Below are positions 1-8,104 of a DNA stretch of 64,000 nucleotides, piece by piece. Each line of letters opens with the position of its first letter. Position 1 is the stretch's first letter. The notes below the pieces were generated by a model that was given only the letters and a program-made list of their open reading frames with translations, ran no database searches and had not been told where the DNA came from. Position numbers and translations under genes: made by a program. Where the stretch lies: the NCBI RefSeq assembly GCF_008039565.1, contig NZ_VDUX01000003.1, positions 248,001-312,000 on the forward strand. The letters are read 5' to 3'. Source of the DNA: Aeromicrobium terrae (GTDB lineage: Bacteria > Actinomycetota > Actinomycetes > Propionibacteriales > Nocardioidaceae).

Positions 1-2
1 AG

Positions 3-164
3 CCGGAGGAGGTCCTCGTCGTGCGGATCCCCGTCGGCAGCGCTCGGGCGTTCACCCGGCGCACGCGCGACGTCGTGCTGGCCGGCCGTCCCATCTGCCC
101 GTTGTGCGAGCAGCCCATGGACGCCGACGGCCACGTCTGCACGTTGCCCGAAGGGTTCCAGTGA
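3..164 (+). CDS. DUF3090 family protein, C-terminal fragment
   Basis: The reading frame enters from the left edge and ends at TGA (162-164). The 53 visible residues include a RIPVGSARAF-like segment and a C-terminal CPLCEQPMDADGHVC segment, whose paired cysteines and Asp-Gly-His match the zinc-ribbon-like tail of actinobacterial DUF3090 proteins. Function is unknown. The stop overlaps the GTG of the next gene, so the two are translationally coupled, as in the usual DUF3090-SCO1664 pair. The N-terminus is outside the window. Confidence 0.85.
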   Translation, partial: PEEVLVVRIPVGSARAFTRRTRDVVLAGRPICPLCEQPMDADGHVCTLPEGFQ

Positions 165-925
165 CGGTCGAGGTCGACCTGGCCGGGGAGCTCGAGCTGA
201 CCGGCCGGATCGTCCCGGCGTCCAACGCCACCTTCGTCGGCACCATCGGCGACGTCCGCGTCGTCTACAAGCCGGTCGCCGGGGAGCGCCCGCTGTGGGA
301 CTTCCCCGACGGCACGCTCGCGCTGCGGGAGGTGGCGTCGTACCTGGTGTCGGAGGCGTTCGGCTGGGACGTCGCGCCGCGCACCTGGCTGCGCGACGGC
401 CCACACGGCGTCGGCATGGTACAGCTCTGGAAGGAGCCCGACCCGGCGCAGGAGGCTGTCACGGTGGTGGCGGCCGGTGAGGTGCCCGAGGGCCTGCTGC
501 ACGTCTTCGACGGTCTCGACGGCGAGCAGCGCCCGGTGTCGCTCGTCCACGAGGACTCCCCGGCCCTGCGCCGCATGGCCGTGTTCGACGTCGTGGTCAA
601 CAACGCCGACCGCAAGGGCGGCCACGTGCTCGAGATGCCCGGCGGTCACCGGCACGGCGTCGACCACGGGCTGACGTTCCACGACGAGCCCAAGCTGCGC
701 ACCGTCCTGTGGGGCTGGCTCGGCCAGGAGCTCAGCGACGACGAGCTCGCCGGTGTCGAGCGCGTCCGGGCGGCCCTGGACAACGAGCTCACCGCGGCGG
801 TGGCCGACCTGCTCAGCCCGCCCGAGCTCGACGCCCTCGTCGCGCGCTGCGACCGCCTGCTCACCGAGCGCCGCTTCCCGGGACCCGAGGGCGACATGCC
901 CGCCGTCCCGTGGCCCCCGTTCTGA
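161..925 (+). CDS. SCO1664 family protein
   Basis: A 254-residue protein of the actinobacterial SCO1664 family, which is distantly kinase-like; its biochemical function is not established. The start is taken as GTG 161, which overlaps the upstream stop as GTGA and leads straight into TVEVDLAGELEL. A longer ATG start at 104 would run through DUF3090 coding sequence. Landmarks are VVYKPVAGERPLWDFP near residues 35-50, DVVVNNADRKGGHVL near 145-160 (reminiscent of a kinase catalytic loop) and GVDHGLTFH near 167-175. In related genomes the pair sits near mycothiol ligase genes, so a link to thiol metabolism is possible but unproven. Confidence 0.85.
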   Translation: MTVEVDLAGELELTGRIVPASNATFVGTIGDVRVVYKPVAGERPLWDFPDGTLALREVASYLVSEAFGWDVAPRTWLRDGPHGVGMVQLWKEPDPAQEAVTVVAAGEVPEGLLHVFDGLDGEQRPVSLVHEDSPALRRMAVFDVVVNNADRKGGHVLEMPGGHRHGVDHGLTFHDEPKLRTVLWGWLGQELSDDELAGVERVRAALDNELTAAVADLLSPPELDALVARCDRLLTERRFPGPEGDMPAVPWPPF

Positions 926-929
926 ACGA

Positions 930-1337
930 CTACCCCTCCGGCCCGACCAGCCGAGGCGTCCAGGTGATGGTGAACCTCACCCTGCGATCCCCGCGATGAG
1001 CGAAGACGACGTACGAACCCGTCGCGCTCATGCCGAAGTGCACGAGGCGAGCGACTTCGACGAGGCTCGGGGCGACTCCGAGCGCGCCCACGGCCGAGAG
1101 GACAGGAGCCAGGGCTTCCTCTGCCGGGCGCAGCGACCTCGACCGCATGGGCAGACCGCGGATGGCGAACCGCGCGGCGAGCCAATCGCTCGACGAGACC
1201 GCCGGAGCCGAACCCAGGTCCGGCCAGTCCGGGAACGTCGCCACCGAGCTCCGAAGCTCGTCGATTCGCTCAGGCTCGAGTCCGAGCTCGGCCTGCGACG
1301 ACAGCTGGCCGTCGTCGAACCGGGGTCGTCGAAACAT
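930..1337 (-). CDS. Hypothetical protein
   Basis: A 135-residue frame starting at ATG 1337 with high GC at third codon positions and ordinary amino-acid composition. The family is not recognised. Its stop lies a few bases beyond the convergent SCO1664 stop. The frame stays open upstream to about 1475, but the extra N-terminal residues are Arg-rich and look non-coding. Plus-strand frames over the same stretch are low-complexity. No domain, signal peptide or membrane segment is seen. It could be a remnant. Confidence 0.45.
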   Translation of the reverse strand: MFRRPRFDDGQLSSQAELGLEPERIDELRSSVATFPDWPDLGSAPAVSSSDWLAARFAIRGLPMRSRSLRPAEEALAPVLSAVGALGVAPSLVEVARLVHFGMSATGSYVVFAHRGDRRVRFTITWTPRLVGPEG

Positions 1338-1479
1338 GCAGACACCGTAGGGCTGCGAGCGAGGTGTGCACCGACGTTTGCCGCCTCGACGCCGGAGACG
1401 GGTCGGCATGAGGAGGCCCGAGCGGGCGGTGCGTAACCGGCAGACCTCGGGCCTCAGGTTCGAGGTCATTATCACTCCG

Positions 1480-2421
1480 TCAGACGCGCTCGTCGAGTTC
1501 TCGGGGGACGGCGACGACGTCGACGAGGGCGCCGTTGCGCAGCACCGTGATCTCGACGCGCTGGCCGATGGCCTCCTCGACCATGAAGCGCTGCAGCTCG
1601 GTCGCGGACCGGACCGGCTCGCCGGCGGCCGCGACGATGAGGTCGCCCCGACGCAGGCCGGACGACGCCGCCGGGCTGCCCTTCACGAGCTCGGCGACGT
1701 AGAGACCGGTGCGTTGGCGGAACCGCTCCGCGACGTCGGCGGGCAGCGGTCGCTGCGACCCGGCGACGCCCAGCCATGCGCGCCGCACCCTGCCGTTCCG
1801 GGTCAGGGCGTCGATGATCGTCCGCGTCGTGGGGTTGATCGGCACGGCCAGCCCGAGGCCGACACCCGCGACGGCGGTGTTGACGCCGACGAGGTGGCCG
1901 CGGCTGTCGGCGAGCGCTCCTCCGCTGTTGCCGGGGTTGAGCGCGGCGTCGGTCTGGATGACCTCGTCGACGACGCGACCGTTGCTCGTCGGCAGCGACC
2001 GACCGAGCGCGGACACGATGCCGGCGGTGACGCTGCCGGCCAGTCCGTGCGGGTTGCCGAGCGCGACGACGATCTGACCGACCTGCAGGGTCCCGGCGTC
2101 GCCGTACGGGACGGGCGGGGGGACGTCGCCGCGGGCGCGCAGCACCGCGAGGTCGGACAGGGGGTCGGCCCCGATCACGTCGGCCACCGTCTCGCGACCG
2201 TCGGCGAACTCGGCCAGCACCTCGGACGCGTGCCTGACCACGTGGGCACTGGTGAGCATCAGCCCGTCCTCGCCCACGACGCTCGCGCTCCCCGCACCCC
2301 GGGACCGCGCGGTGCGCACCGACAGGCTCGCGACGCTCGGCGCGACCGCCGCCGCGACGCGGGTGATCACCTGCGAGTACGCGTCCAGCGCCTCGTCGTC
2401 AGCCGGGACGTCGGGCTCCAT
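1480..2421 (-). CDS. S1C family serine protease with PDZ domain (HtrA/DegP-like)
   Basis: A 313-residue trypsin-fold protease. The catalytic triad is visible as His60 in LTSAHVV, Asp90 in DPLSDLAVL and Ser166 in NPGNSGGAL. A PDZ domain follows at about 215-305 (RTGLYVAELVKGSPAASSGL and later). HtrA enzymes normally degrade misfolded proteins outside the membrane. Here no signal peptide or transmembrane helix precedes the protease domain, so the product may be cytoplasmic, or the true start may be elsewhere. It is divergent from the ArsR gene at 2517. Confidence 0.9.
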   Translation of the reverse strand: MEPDVPADDEALDAYSQVITRVAAAVAPSVASLSVRTARSRGAGSASVVGEDGLMLTSAHVVRHASEVLAEFADGRETVADVIGADPLSDLAVLRARGDVPPPVPYGDAGTLQVGQIVVALGNPHGLAGSVTAGIVSALGRSLPTSNGRVVDEVIQTDAALNPGNSGGALADSRGHLVGVNTAVAGVGLGLAVPINPTTRTIIDALTRNGRVRRAWLGVAGSQRPLPADVAERFRQRTGLYVAELVKGSPAASSGLRRGDLIVAAAGEPVRSATELQRFMVEEAIGQRVEITVLRNGALVDVVAVPRELDERV

Positions 2422-2480
2422 GCGTCATGGAACCACGCGGCGCCGCCGGTGAATCCCACCGTTCACTCTCGGCGGAACGG

Positions 2481-2513
2481 TTGACGAGCGACTCCGTAAG
2501 TCGTAACTTACGG
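2481..2513 (+). promoter_or_regulatory. Leaderless promoter with ArsR operator
   Basis: TTGACG (2481-2486) and TAACTT (2504-2509) are separated by 17 bp and fit a sigma-A type promoter. The -10 box lies inside a perfect inverted repeat, CCGTAAGT-CGTA-ACTTACGG (2494-2513). The GTG start of the ArsR gene is at 2517, 7 nt after the -10 box, where transcription would begin. The transcript is therefore probably leaderless, and bound repressor would block polymerase. Autoregulation is inferred from this arrangement. Confidence 0.65.
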
Positions 2514-2516
2514 TTC

Positions 2517-2846
2517 GTGGCAACTAACGAAAGCGTATCACCGTGGGACCTGCTGGGTGACCCCACCCGCCGGGCCATCGTCGAGCGCCTGGCCACGCAA
2601 GCACTCGCGGTCGGGGAGCTCGCCGACCATCTCCCGGTCAGCCGCCCCGCCGTCTCCCAGCACCTCAAGGTGCTCAAGGACGCCGGCCTGGTGTCCGACC
2701 GGGCCGACGGGACCCGCCGCGTGTATCGCCTCAATCCCGCCGGCGTGAGCGCGCTGCGCGACCAGCTCGACACCTTCTGGCAACGGGCTCTGTCCGGCTA
2801 CCAGGACGTCGTCGAGGACGACACGACTACTCAGGAGGACTCATGA
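2517..2846 (+). CDS. ArsR family winged-helix transcriptional regulator
   Basis: A 109-residue regulator of the class usually coupled to SRPBCC genes. The winged HTH is seen in PWDLLGDPTRRAIVERL, SRPAVSQHLKVLKDAGLV (recognition helix) and DGTRRVYRLNP (wing). No cysteine metal site is present, so it probably senses something other than metal. The start is GTG 2517, because the promoter and operator end just before it; a longer ATG frame from 2427 would read through them. The stop overlaps the next ATG (2843-2846). Confidence 0.88.
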   Translation: MATNESVSPWDLLGDPTRRAIVERLATQALAVGELADHLPVSRPAVSQHLKVLKDAGLVSDRADGTRRVYRLNPAGVSALRDQLDTFWQRALSGYQDVVEDDTTTQEDS

Positions 2847-3322
2847 CCGAGACCACGTCCGCCCCTGTGGTGCGCCGACAGATCGTCGTCGACGCACCAC
2901 CGGAGAGGGCCTTCGACGTCTTCACCGAGCGCTTCGGCGACTTCAAGCCGAAGGAGCACAACATCATGGCGTCGCCGATCGCCGAGACGGTCTTCGAGCC
3001 GCGGGTCGGCGGCCACATCCTCGACCGCGCCGAGGACGGCACCGAGTGCCGCTGGGCCCGGATCCTCGCGTTCGACCCGCCGCACCGTGTGGTGTTCAGC
3101 TGGGACATCGGCCCGCAGTGGACCGTCGAGCCGAATGTCGAGAACTCCAGTGAGGTCGAGGTGACCTTCGTCGCGGACGGCCCCGACCGCACCCGCGTCG
3201 AGCTGGAGCACCGGAACCTCGACCGGCACGGCCCCGGCTGGCAGAGCGTCGCCGACGGCGTCGCGGGCGACGGTGGTTGGCCGCTCTACCTGGACCGCTA
3301 CTCCGCGCTGCTGTCCGGCTGA
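2843..3322 (+). CDS. SRPBCC (AHSA1-like) family protein
   Basis: A 159-residue protein of the START/AHSA1 fold, a helix-grip pocket that binds hydrophobic ligands. Typical features are VDAPPERAFDVFTERFGDF at the N-terminus, the central FEPRVGG and RILAFDPPHRVVFSW, and a C-terminal GWPLYLDRY helix. It has a strong AGGAGG ribosome site and overlaps the ArsR gene by four bases, so the pair is one operon. ArsR-SRPBCC pairs are common in actinomycetes; the ligand is unknown. Confidence 0.88.
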   Translation: MTETTSAPVVRRQIVVDAPPERAFDVFTERFGDFKPKEHNIMASPIAETVFEPRVGGHILDRAEDGTECRWARILAFDPPHRVVFSWDIGPQWTVEPNVENSSEVEVTFVADGPDRTRVELEHRNLDRHGPGWQSVADGVAGDGGWPLYLDRYSALLSG

Positions 3323-3349
3323 CCTGGAAGCGTGTGCTTGGCTGGACCG

Positions 3350-3817
3350 ATGACCATCGACGACTGGCTCGGGCAGGCGATCGATCTGGCGGTGAAGAAC
3401 GTCAGCGACCAGGGCGGTCCGTTCGGCGCGGTAGTGGTCCGCGACGGCGAGGTGATCGGCGAGGGCACCAACCGGGTCACCGCGACGCTCGACCCCACCG
3501 CCCACGCGGAGGTCGTGGCCATCCGCGACGCGTGCCGCCGGACCGGCGAGTTCGCGCTCACCGGCGCCGTCCTCTACGCGTCGTGCGAGCCGTGCCCGCT
3601 CTGCCTGGCCGCCTCGCTGTGGGCGCGGGTCGACCACGTGGTCTTCGCGGCCACGCGTGAGGACGCCGCGGCGGCGGGCTTCGACGACGCGCGCTTCCAC
3701 CGAGCCCTGACGGCAAAGCCGGAGGCGTGGGCCGACACGCTCGAGCACCGCGACCACCCCCGGAGCGGCGACCCGTTCGCCGCCTGGCACGCCGACGCCA
3801 GCCGCGTGCCCTACTGA
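3350..3817 (+). CDS. Nucleoside/guanine deaminase family protein
   Basis: A 155-residue cytidine-deaminase-fold zinc enzyme. The zinc ligands and catalytic glutamate are in the HAE motif (residues 52-54) and the PCPLC motif (81-85). QGGPFGAVVV near 21-30 and the C-terminal tail resemble guanine deaminase and related hydrolases. The start is ATG 3350; six more codons upstream lack support. It probably deaminates a purine or a related base in the cytoplasm; substrate is not decided by the sequence. Confidence 0.88.
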   Translation: MTIDDWLGQAIDLAVKNVSDQGGPFGAVVVRDGEVIGEGTNRVTATLDPTAHAEVVAIRDACRRTGEFALTGAVLYASCEPCPLCLAASLWARVDHVVFAATREDAAAAGFDDARFHRALTAKPEAWADTLEHRDHPRSGDPFAAWHADASRVPY

Positions 3818-3825
3818 CCGCAGAT

Positions 3826-3850
3826 TTTCTCCAAGCCTCACTCGTATAAA
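3826..3850. promoter_or_regulatory. Candidate operator, partner of the 5772-5796 site
   Basis: The layout is TTTCTCCAA-N7-TCGTATAAA. It matches the better site at 5772-5796 (TTTACACAA-N7-TTGTATAAA) at 6 of 9 and 8 of 9 positions, with the same 7-bp spacer. TATAAA (3845-3850) would also serve as a -10 box 8 nt before the ATG at 3859. It is probably bound by the HTH regulator encoded at 5151-5762; this is inference. Confidence 0.5.
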
Positions 3851-3858
3851 CTGGTGTC

Positions 3859-4329
3859 ATGCCGGACACCACCGAGGCGATCGTGCTCGCCGTGTTCATC
3901 CTGGCGACCAGCATCTGGATCGGCGGCTACGTCGCCATCGCGGTCGTGGGTCGCGCCGCCACCTCGACCCTCGACACAGCGTCCCGCGTCGCGTTCTTCC
4001 GTTCCCTCGGCCGGCTCTACGTCTGGGTGGGCGTCCCGGCCCTCGCCGTCGCCCTGGCCACCGGTGCGGTGCTCACCCGCGAAGTCGACGCGGACGGAAC
4101 CTACGCGGCGCTGGTCGCCGTGCTCGTCGCCCTGGTGGGCGGCCTCATGATGGCCGTCGCACAGGCGCGCCGGATGACCCGGCTGCGCCAGCGCCTGCTG
4201 GACTCCCCGGCCGACGCCTCGCTGCAGGCGCGAGTGGCCCACGGCGGCCGGACCGCCGGGCTCCTGCGCGCCGCCCTCGGCCTGCTCAGCATCGCCGCCG
4301 TGGTGCTCGGCTCCTTTCTCGCAACCTGA
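3859..4329 (+). CDS. Small integral membrane protein (DUF2269/CopD-like)
   Basis: A 156-residue protein with four predicted transmembrane helices, at about 5-28, 50-72, 80-102 and 133-153. The first contains FILATSIWIGGYVAI, and the third is followed by a basic RRMTRLRQR stretch. The helix pattern resembles small DUF2269/CopD-like membrane proteins, but no metal ligands are obvious. It precedes the hemerythrin gene by 15 bp and probably forms an operon with it. Function is unknown; context suggests NO or redox stress. Confidence 0.65.
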   Translation: MPDTTEAIVLAVFILATSIWIGGYVAIAVVGRAATSTLDTASRVAFFRSLGRLYVWVGVPALAVALATGAVLTREVDADGTYAALVAVLVALVGGLMMAVAQARRMTRLRQRLLDSPADASLQARVAHGGRTAGLLRAALGLLSIAAVVLGSFLAT

Positions 4330-4344
4330 CACGGAGGTGTCCGC

Positions 4345-4812
4345 ATGAAGACCATCGACCTGGCTGAAGTTCTGACCCAGGAGCATCGCGAGATCGATGC
4401 CGGGATCGAGGCGTTCGTCCGCAGCCTCGCCGCCGGCTCGGTCGAGCCCGACCCGCTGGTGGGCGCCATGGCCGCGCTCCGGCGCCACATCTACCTCGAG
4501 GAGACGCTCCTCTTCCCGCCGATCCGTCACGCAGGGATGTCGATGCCCCTGCTCGTGATGGCCAAGGAGCACGGTCTCCTGTGGCGGCTCATGGACCACC
4601 TCGACTCCCTGCTTGCGGCGCAGGACGTGGACGCACTGCAGGTCCGGTGCGAGGAGCTCCAGCTGATCCTCGATCAGCACAACCGCAAGGAGGAGCCGAT
4701 CGTCTACCCGCGCAGCGCCGGCGATCTCACGTCGGAAGAGGCCCAGGTGCTCGCGCAGTTCGTCGAGTCCGGGTCGACGCCCGACGGCTGGGTGTGCGAG
4801 GCCGTCGGCTGA
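4345..4812 (+). CDS. Hemerythrin domain-containing protein
   Basis: A 155-residue four-helix-bundle protein with the di-iron ligands of bacterial hemerythrins: His14 (TQEHREID), His48 and Glu52 (RRHIYLEE), His76 (AKEH), and His112 and Glu117 (DQHNRKEEP). Such proteins bind O2 or NO, or help repair iron centres. It has a GGAGGT ribosome site and follows the membrane protein gene. Next to a DUF2249 gene and a cysteine-rich HTH regulator, it points to nitrosative stress. Confidence 0.9.
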   Translation: MKTIDLAEVLTQEHREIDAGIEAFVRSLAAGSVEPDPLVGAMAALRRHIYLEETLLFPPIRHAGMSMPLLVMAKEHGLLWRLMDHLDSLLAAQDVDALQVRCEELQLILDQHNRKEEPIVYPRSAGDLTSEEAQVLAQFVESGSTPDGWVCEAVG

Positions 4813-5154
4813 TCAGCCCGGGACCGTCGCGACGGTCAGGAGCACGGCGGAGTCCTCCAGTGCCTCGAGGTCGTGCCGCATCCGAGGGATCGCGACGTGG
4901 CCTCCGGCGCTGACCTCCCACTGGTCGGAGCCCGCGGTCAGGAGCACCCGTCCGCGCAGCACCTGCAACGTCGCCTCGCCGGGACTGCCGTGCTCGCCGA
5001 GCGCGTGCCCGGCAGCCAGGGCCAGCACGGTCTGGCGCAGCGCGACGTCGGCGCCGCCGTGGATCGTCCGGGCCGCCCGGCCCGACGTCGCAGCGCGAGC
5101 CGCGTCGACCTGCGTCTCGGCGAGCTCCGTCAACAACACGACCTCGGGCGTCAT
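4813..5154 (-). CDS. Cupin domain protein
   Basis: A 113-residue single-domain cupin. The barrel motifs are GHALGEHGSPGEATLQVLRG (residues 49-68) and a C-terminal VAIPRMRHDLEAL. The start is ATG 5154, which overlaps the stop of the HTH regulator as ATGA, so the two genes are coupled. The metal ligands His and Glu are partly present (EHGSPGEA). It may bind a small ligand or metal for the regulator circuit; its role is not known. Confidence 0.75.
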   Translation of the reverse strand: MTPEVVLLTELAETQVDAARAATSGRAARTIHGGADVALRQTVLALAAGHALGEHGSPGEATLQVLRGRVLLTAGSDQWEVSAGGHVAIPRMRHDLEALEDSAVLLTVATVPG

Positions 5155-5762
5155 GACCCGACCGCCGCGAGGTGCGCCGTGCACAGGTCCGGCTGGGCGA
5201 ACGGCACGAGCCGCTCGACCGTGACGTCGGCGTCCAGCGCCTCCAGCACGCCGCGCATCAGCCCGAGGTGGACGGGGCAGACGACGTCCGCGCGATCGTC
5301 CACGAGCTCCAGGAACGGGCAGTGCCGCAGCCCGATCACGGGCAGGCCCTCGCCCTCGAGCAGCTGGGGCGCGAAGTCGAGGTCCTCAAGGACGTCGACG
5401 AGCTGCGCGACGGGCTGGCCCTTCCCTGGCACCACGCCACGTCCCCAGGCCCGTCCGGCCTCCACCGCCCGGCGTCGCGGGCTCTTCTCCGAGGCGAGTC
5501 CGGCGGCCAGCACCTCGGCCAGCATCCGGTAGTGCCGCGGCCCGGTCGGGTCCATCGCCCTCACTGCGGCGAACAGCTGCGGTGGCCGTCCCGGGCCGCG
5601 ACGCTCCGGTGCCACCTGCGCCACGCGGCCGTCCTCGACCAGCGTGTCCAGGTGGAAGCGCACCGTGTTCACGTGCGTGCCGAGCGCGTCGGCGATCTCC
5701 GCGATGCTCATCGGCGCCTCGTGGTCGCGCAGCAGGACCAGGATCTCGTCGCGTCGGCTCAT
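5151..5762 (-). CDS. Cysteine-containing HTH regulator (SufR-like)
   Basis: A 203-residue regulator. The N-terminal winged HTH is visible in APMSIAEIADALGTHVNTVR and RRGPGRPPQLF (wing). The C-terminal half has cysteines in RHCPFLEL, VVCPVHLGL and DLCTAHL, spaced like the Fe-S cluster ligands of SufR-type repressors. Fe-S sensors of this kind respond to NO, O2 or iron status. The gene is divergent from the DUF2249 gene; an inverted-repeat operator lies between them, and a TAAACT box sits 7 nt before its ATG. The cluster is inferred from spacing alone. Confidence 0.82.
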   Translation of the reverse strand: MSRRDEILVLLRDHEAPMSIAEIADALGTHVNTVRFHLDTLVEDGRVAQVAPERRGPGRPPQLFAAVRAMDPTGPRHYRMLAEVLAAGLASEKSPRRRAVEAGRAWGRGVVPGKGQPVAQLVDVLEDLDFAPQLLEGEGLPVIGLRHCPFLELVDDRADVVCPVHLGLMRGVLEALDADVTVERLVPFAQPDLCTAHLAAVGS

Positions 5763-5771
5763 GGCCTACAG

Positions 5772-5796
5772 TTTACACAAATTGGACTTGTATAAA
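5772..5796. promoter_or_regulatory. Inverted-repeat operator between HTH regulator and DUF2249 gene
   Basis: TTTACACAA (5772-5780), a 7-bp spacer and TTGTATAAA (5788-5796) form an inverted repeat matching at 8 of 9 positions. It fills the divergent intergenic region and overlaps TAAACT (minus strand, 5775-5770) and TATAAA (plus strand, 5791-5796). A similar site lies upstream of the hemerythrin operon. It is the expected binding site for the adjacent regulator. Confidence 0.65.
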
Positions 5797-5809
5797 TAGG
5801 AGGCGCGCG

Positions 5810-6433
5810 ATGACGCAGACGACGAACGAACCCGGGACCCAGGAGGTCGACGTCCGCGGCATGCGCAAGCCGGACAAGCACCCGACGATCTTCGCCGCCT
5901 ACGCCGCTCTCACGGTCGGCGACTCGTTCGTGCTGGTCAACGACCACGACCCGCAGCATCTTCACGACGAGCTCGAGGCCGACCACGCCGGCAGCTACGA
6001 CTGGGCCTACCTCAACCGGGAGCCCCGCGACTGGCGGATCCGGATCACCAAGCTCGCCAGCACTCCCCTGCCGCGCGTGCTCGTCGACACCACCGCGATC
6101 GCCGCCGACCCGACGGTCGCCGACGCCGCCGGAGCCGCGTGGCGACTCGAGGCGAAGGACCGCGACCTCGACTCCAACCTGATCGTCGTCCCGCCGAACC
6201 AGGTGATCGACGCCCACGCGGGGCCTGATCTGGACGTCCTCGTCCACGTCCTCGCCGGCCGCGGCACGCTCGCCACCGAGCTCGGCACCGTCGAGCTCAG
6301 GCCCGGCCAGCTGCTGTGGCTGCCTCGCCGGTCGCTGCGCGCGTTCACCGCCGGCCCGGACGGCCTCCGCTACCTCACGGTGCACCAGCGCCGGCAAGCA
6401 CTCGTCCTCGCGCCGACCCGCTCGGCCGACTGA
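5810..6433 (+). CDS. DUF2249-cupin fusion protein
   Basis: A 207-residue protein with two domains. Residues about 14-85 are a DUF2249/TusA-like domain (DVRGMRKPDKHPTIFAAY, DHDPQHLHDELEADHAG). Residues about 120-200 are a cupin (VHVLAGRGTLATELGTVELRPGQLLWLPR). The start is ATG 5810 with AGGAGG six bases upstream; the open frame further upstream is antisense to the regulator. DUF2249 proteins are often found with hemerythrins and NO-related genes. The cupin part may replace a separate partner. The biochemical role is unknown. Confidence 0.85.
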   Translation: MTQTTNEPGTQEVDVRGMRKPDKHPTIFAAYAALTVGDSFVLVNDHDPQHLHDELEADHAGSYDWAYLNREPRDWRIRITKLASTPLPRVLVDTTAIAADPTVADAAGAAWRLEAKDRDLDSNLIVVPPNQVIDAHAGPDLDVLVHVLAGRGTLATELGTVELRPGQLLWLPRRSLRAFTAGPDGLRYLTVHQRRQALVLAPTRSAD

Positions 6434-6434
6434 C

Positions 6435-7703
6435 TCAGCGCAGCGGGTCGAAGCTGTCGAGCAGCCGCTCCGACGAGCCGCGGGCTACCCGCTCCGCGAG
6501 CAGCCGGCCGGTGAGCGGGCCGAGCGCGATGCCCCACATGCCGTGACCACCGGCGACGTAGACACCGGGCGTCTTGGTCGCGCCGACGAGTGGCAGGCCG
6601 TCGGCCGTGCACGGGCGGGAGCCGACCCACTCGTTCGTGCGGGCGTCCCAGTCGACGCCACGCAGCAGCGGGGCTGCGGCGTCGACGATCGCGCGGATGC
6701 GGCGCGGGTCGGGCGGCGCCTTCGGCCGGCGGAACTCCATCATCCCGGCGACGCGGAGACCAGGGTTTCCGTCGGCGTCATGGATGGGCGTGCAGGCCAC
6801 ACGCTGGCTCGGGAAGTACACCGGGTTGGATGGCGGCGACTCCGGCCGCACGAAGAAGCTGTAGCCGCGGCCGGCCTGCACGATCGTCTTCACGCCGTGC
6901 GGGCGGGCCAGCCGGCCGAGCCAGGTGCCGGTCGCGACGACGACGGCGTCGGCCTCGATCACGTCGCCGTGCAGCGGTGTGACGCGCACGCCGGACCCGG
7001 CCTGCTCGACGGAGACGACCTCCGTCGCGGTCTGCATTGTCCCGCCGCGCGCCTGGACCGCCTCGGCGAGCGCGTTGACGAACCGGCCCGGGTTGATGAA
7101 CCGCTGGCCGCGCAGCAGCACGCCGTGCGTCACCTGCTCCGACAGTGCGGGCTCGATCTCGCGCAACGCCGCCCCGTCGACGAGCTCGTACTCGGTGCGG
7201 CCGCCCACCTCGGCGACGTGCTCGAACTCCTGCACCAGGCCGTCGCGGTCGCTCTCGGACAGGAAGGCCGCGACGAACGGGTCGGCCGGGAGCGTCGACG
7301 CGTCGACACCGCCCAGGGTGAGCTCGTCGAACGCGTCGAGCGCGCTGCGATTGGCCTCGGCGAAGACCGCCATCGCGGCCCGCCACTTCTTCGGCGTGCA
7401 GTGCCGCGCGAAGTCGGCGAGGAACGTCAGCAGCTGGCGGTTCGTGGTGACCGGGACGTAGACCGGCGACGACGGGTTGATCACGGCCTTCACGCCCATG
7501 CCCAGGATCGCGGGGTCCGGCAGCGGCAGCGTGAGAGCCGGCGCGAGCCAGCCCGCGTTGCCCCACGACGACCCCGCCGCGACGCCCTCACGGTCGACCA
7601 CCGTGACGCGCACGCCCTGCTCCTGCAGGAACCAGGCCGTGGCGAGCCCGACCATGCCGGCGCCCACCACGACGACGTGCTCGGGTGCGCGTGCGTCGGT
7701 CAT
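6435..7703 (-). CDS. FAD-dependent D-amino acid dehydrogenase/oxidase (DadA-like)
   Basis: A 422-residue DAO-family flavoprotein. The N-terminal Rossmann motif is [16 protein letters not shown], followed by SSWGNAGWL. The C-terminal FAD contact region is [29 protein letters not shown]. It should oxidise D-amino acids or related amines to 2-oxo acids. The ATG at 7703 is preferred over a TTG at 7715. Its stop is one base from the convergent DUF2249 stop. No alanine racemase is adjacent, so the substrate is open. Confidence 0.88.
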   Translation of the reverse strand: MTDARAPEHVVVVGAGMVGLATAWFLQEQGVRVTVVDREGVAAGSSWGNAGWLAPALTLPLPDPAILGMGVKAVINPSSPVYVPVTTNRQLLTFLADFARHCTPKKWRAAMAVFAEANRSALDAFDELTLGGVDASTLPADPFVAAFLSESDRDGLVQEFEHVAEVGGRTEYELVDGAALREIEPALSEQVTHGVLLRGQRFINPGRFVNALAEAVQARGGTMQTATEVVSVEQAGSGVRVTPLHGDVIEADAVVVATGTWLGRLARPHGVKTIVQAGRGYSFFVRPESPPSNPVYFPSQRVACTPIHDADGNPGLRVAGMMEFRRPKAPPDPRRIRAIVDAAAPLLRGVDWDARTNEWVGSRPCTADGLPLVGATKTPGVYVAGGHGMWGIALGPLTGRLLAERVARGSSERLLDSFDPLR

Positions 7704-7762
7704 GGGGCCACTCAACCACTGTCGGGGCCCGCAGCCGCACCGGGTCGACCTACACTCCCGGC

Positions 7763-8104
7763 ATGCACCGCATCTACACCGTGAGCGTCGCGTCCGTGTA
7801 CCCGCACTACGTGACGAAGGTGGAGAAGAAGGGGCGCACGAAGGCCGAGCTCGACGAGGTCATCGAGTGGCTGACCGGCTTCGACGGGCCCGCACTCCAG
7901 CGACACCTCGACGACGGCACCACGTTCGAGGAGTTCTTCGACCAGGCGCAGCTCAACCCGAACGTCTCCCTGATCACCGGGACGGTGTGCGGCGTGCGCG
8001 TCGAGGAGATCGAGGATCCCCTGATGCAGAGGATCCGCTACCTCGACAAGCTCGTCGACGAGCTCGCCAAGGGCCGCCCGATGGAGAAGGTGCTCCGGGC
8101 CTAG
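7763..8104 (+). CDS. DUF2200 family protein
   Basis: A 113-residue protein recognisable by [21 protein letters not shown] at the N-terminus, [17 protein letters not shown], and the C-terminal [23 protein letters not shown]. These are hallmarks of DUF2200, a conserved small cytoplasmic family of unknown function. The start is ATG 7763. Its stop codon overlaps the stop of the convergent DUF2867 gene within the bases CTAG (8101-8104). Confidence 0.9.
   Translation: MHRIYTVSVASVYPHYVTKVEKKGRTKAELDEVIEWLTGFDGPALQRHLDDGTTFEEFFDQAQLNPNVSLITGTVCGVRVEEIEDPLMQRIRYLDKLVDELAKGRPMEKVLRA

Noticed and set aside
1366-2484. 372-residue plus-strand frame opposite the S1C protease
   Set aside because: It is Arg/Gly/Asp-rich low-complexity sequence with no domain, antisense to a clear protease gene; a high-GC shadow.
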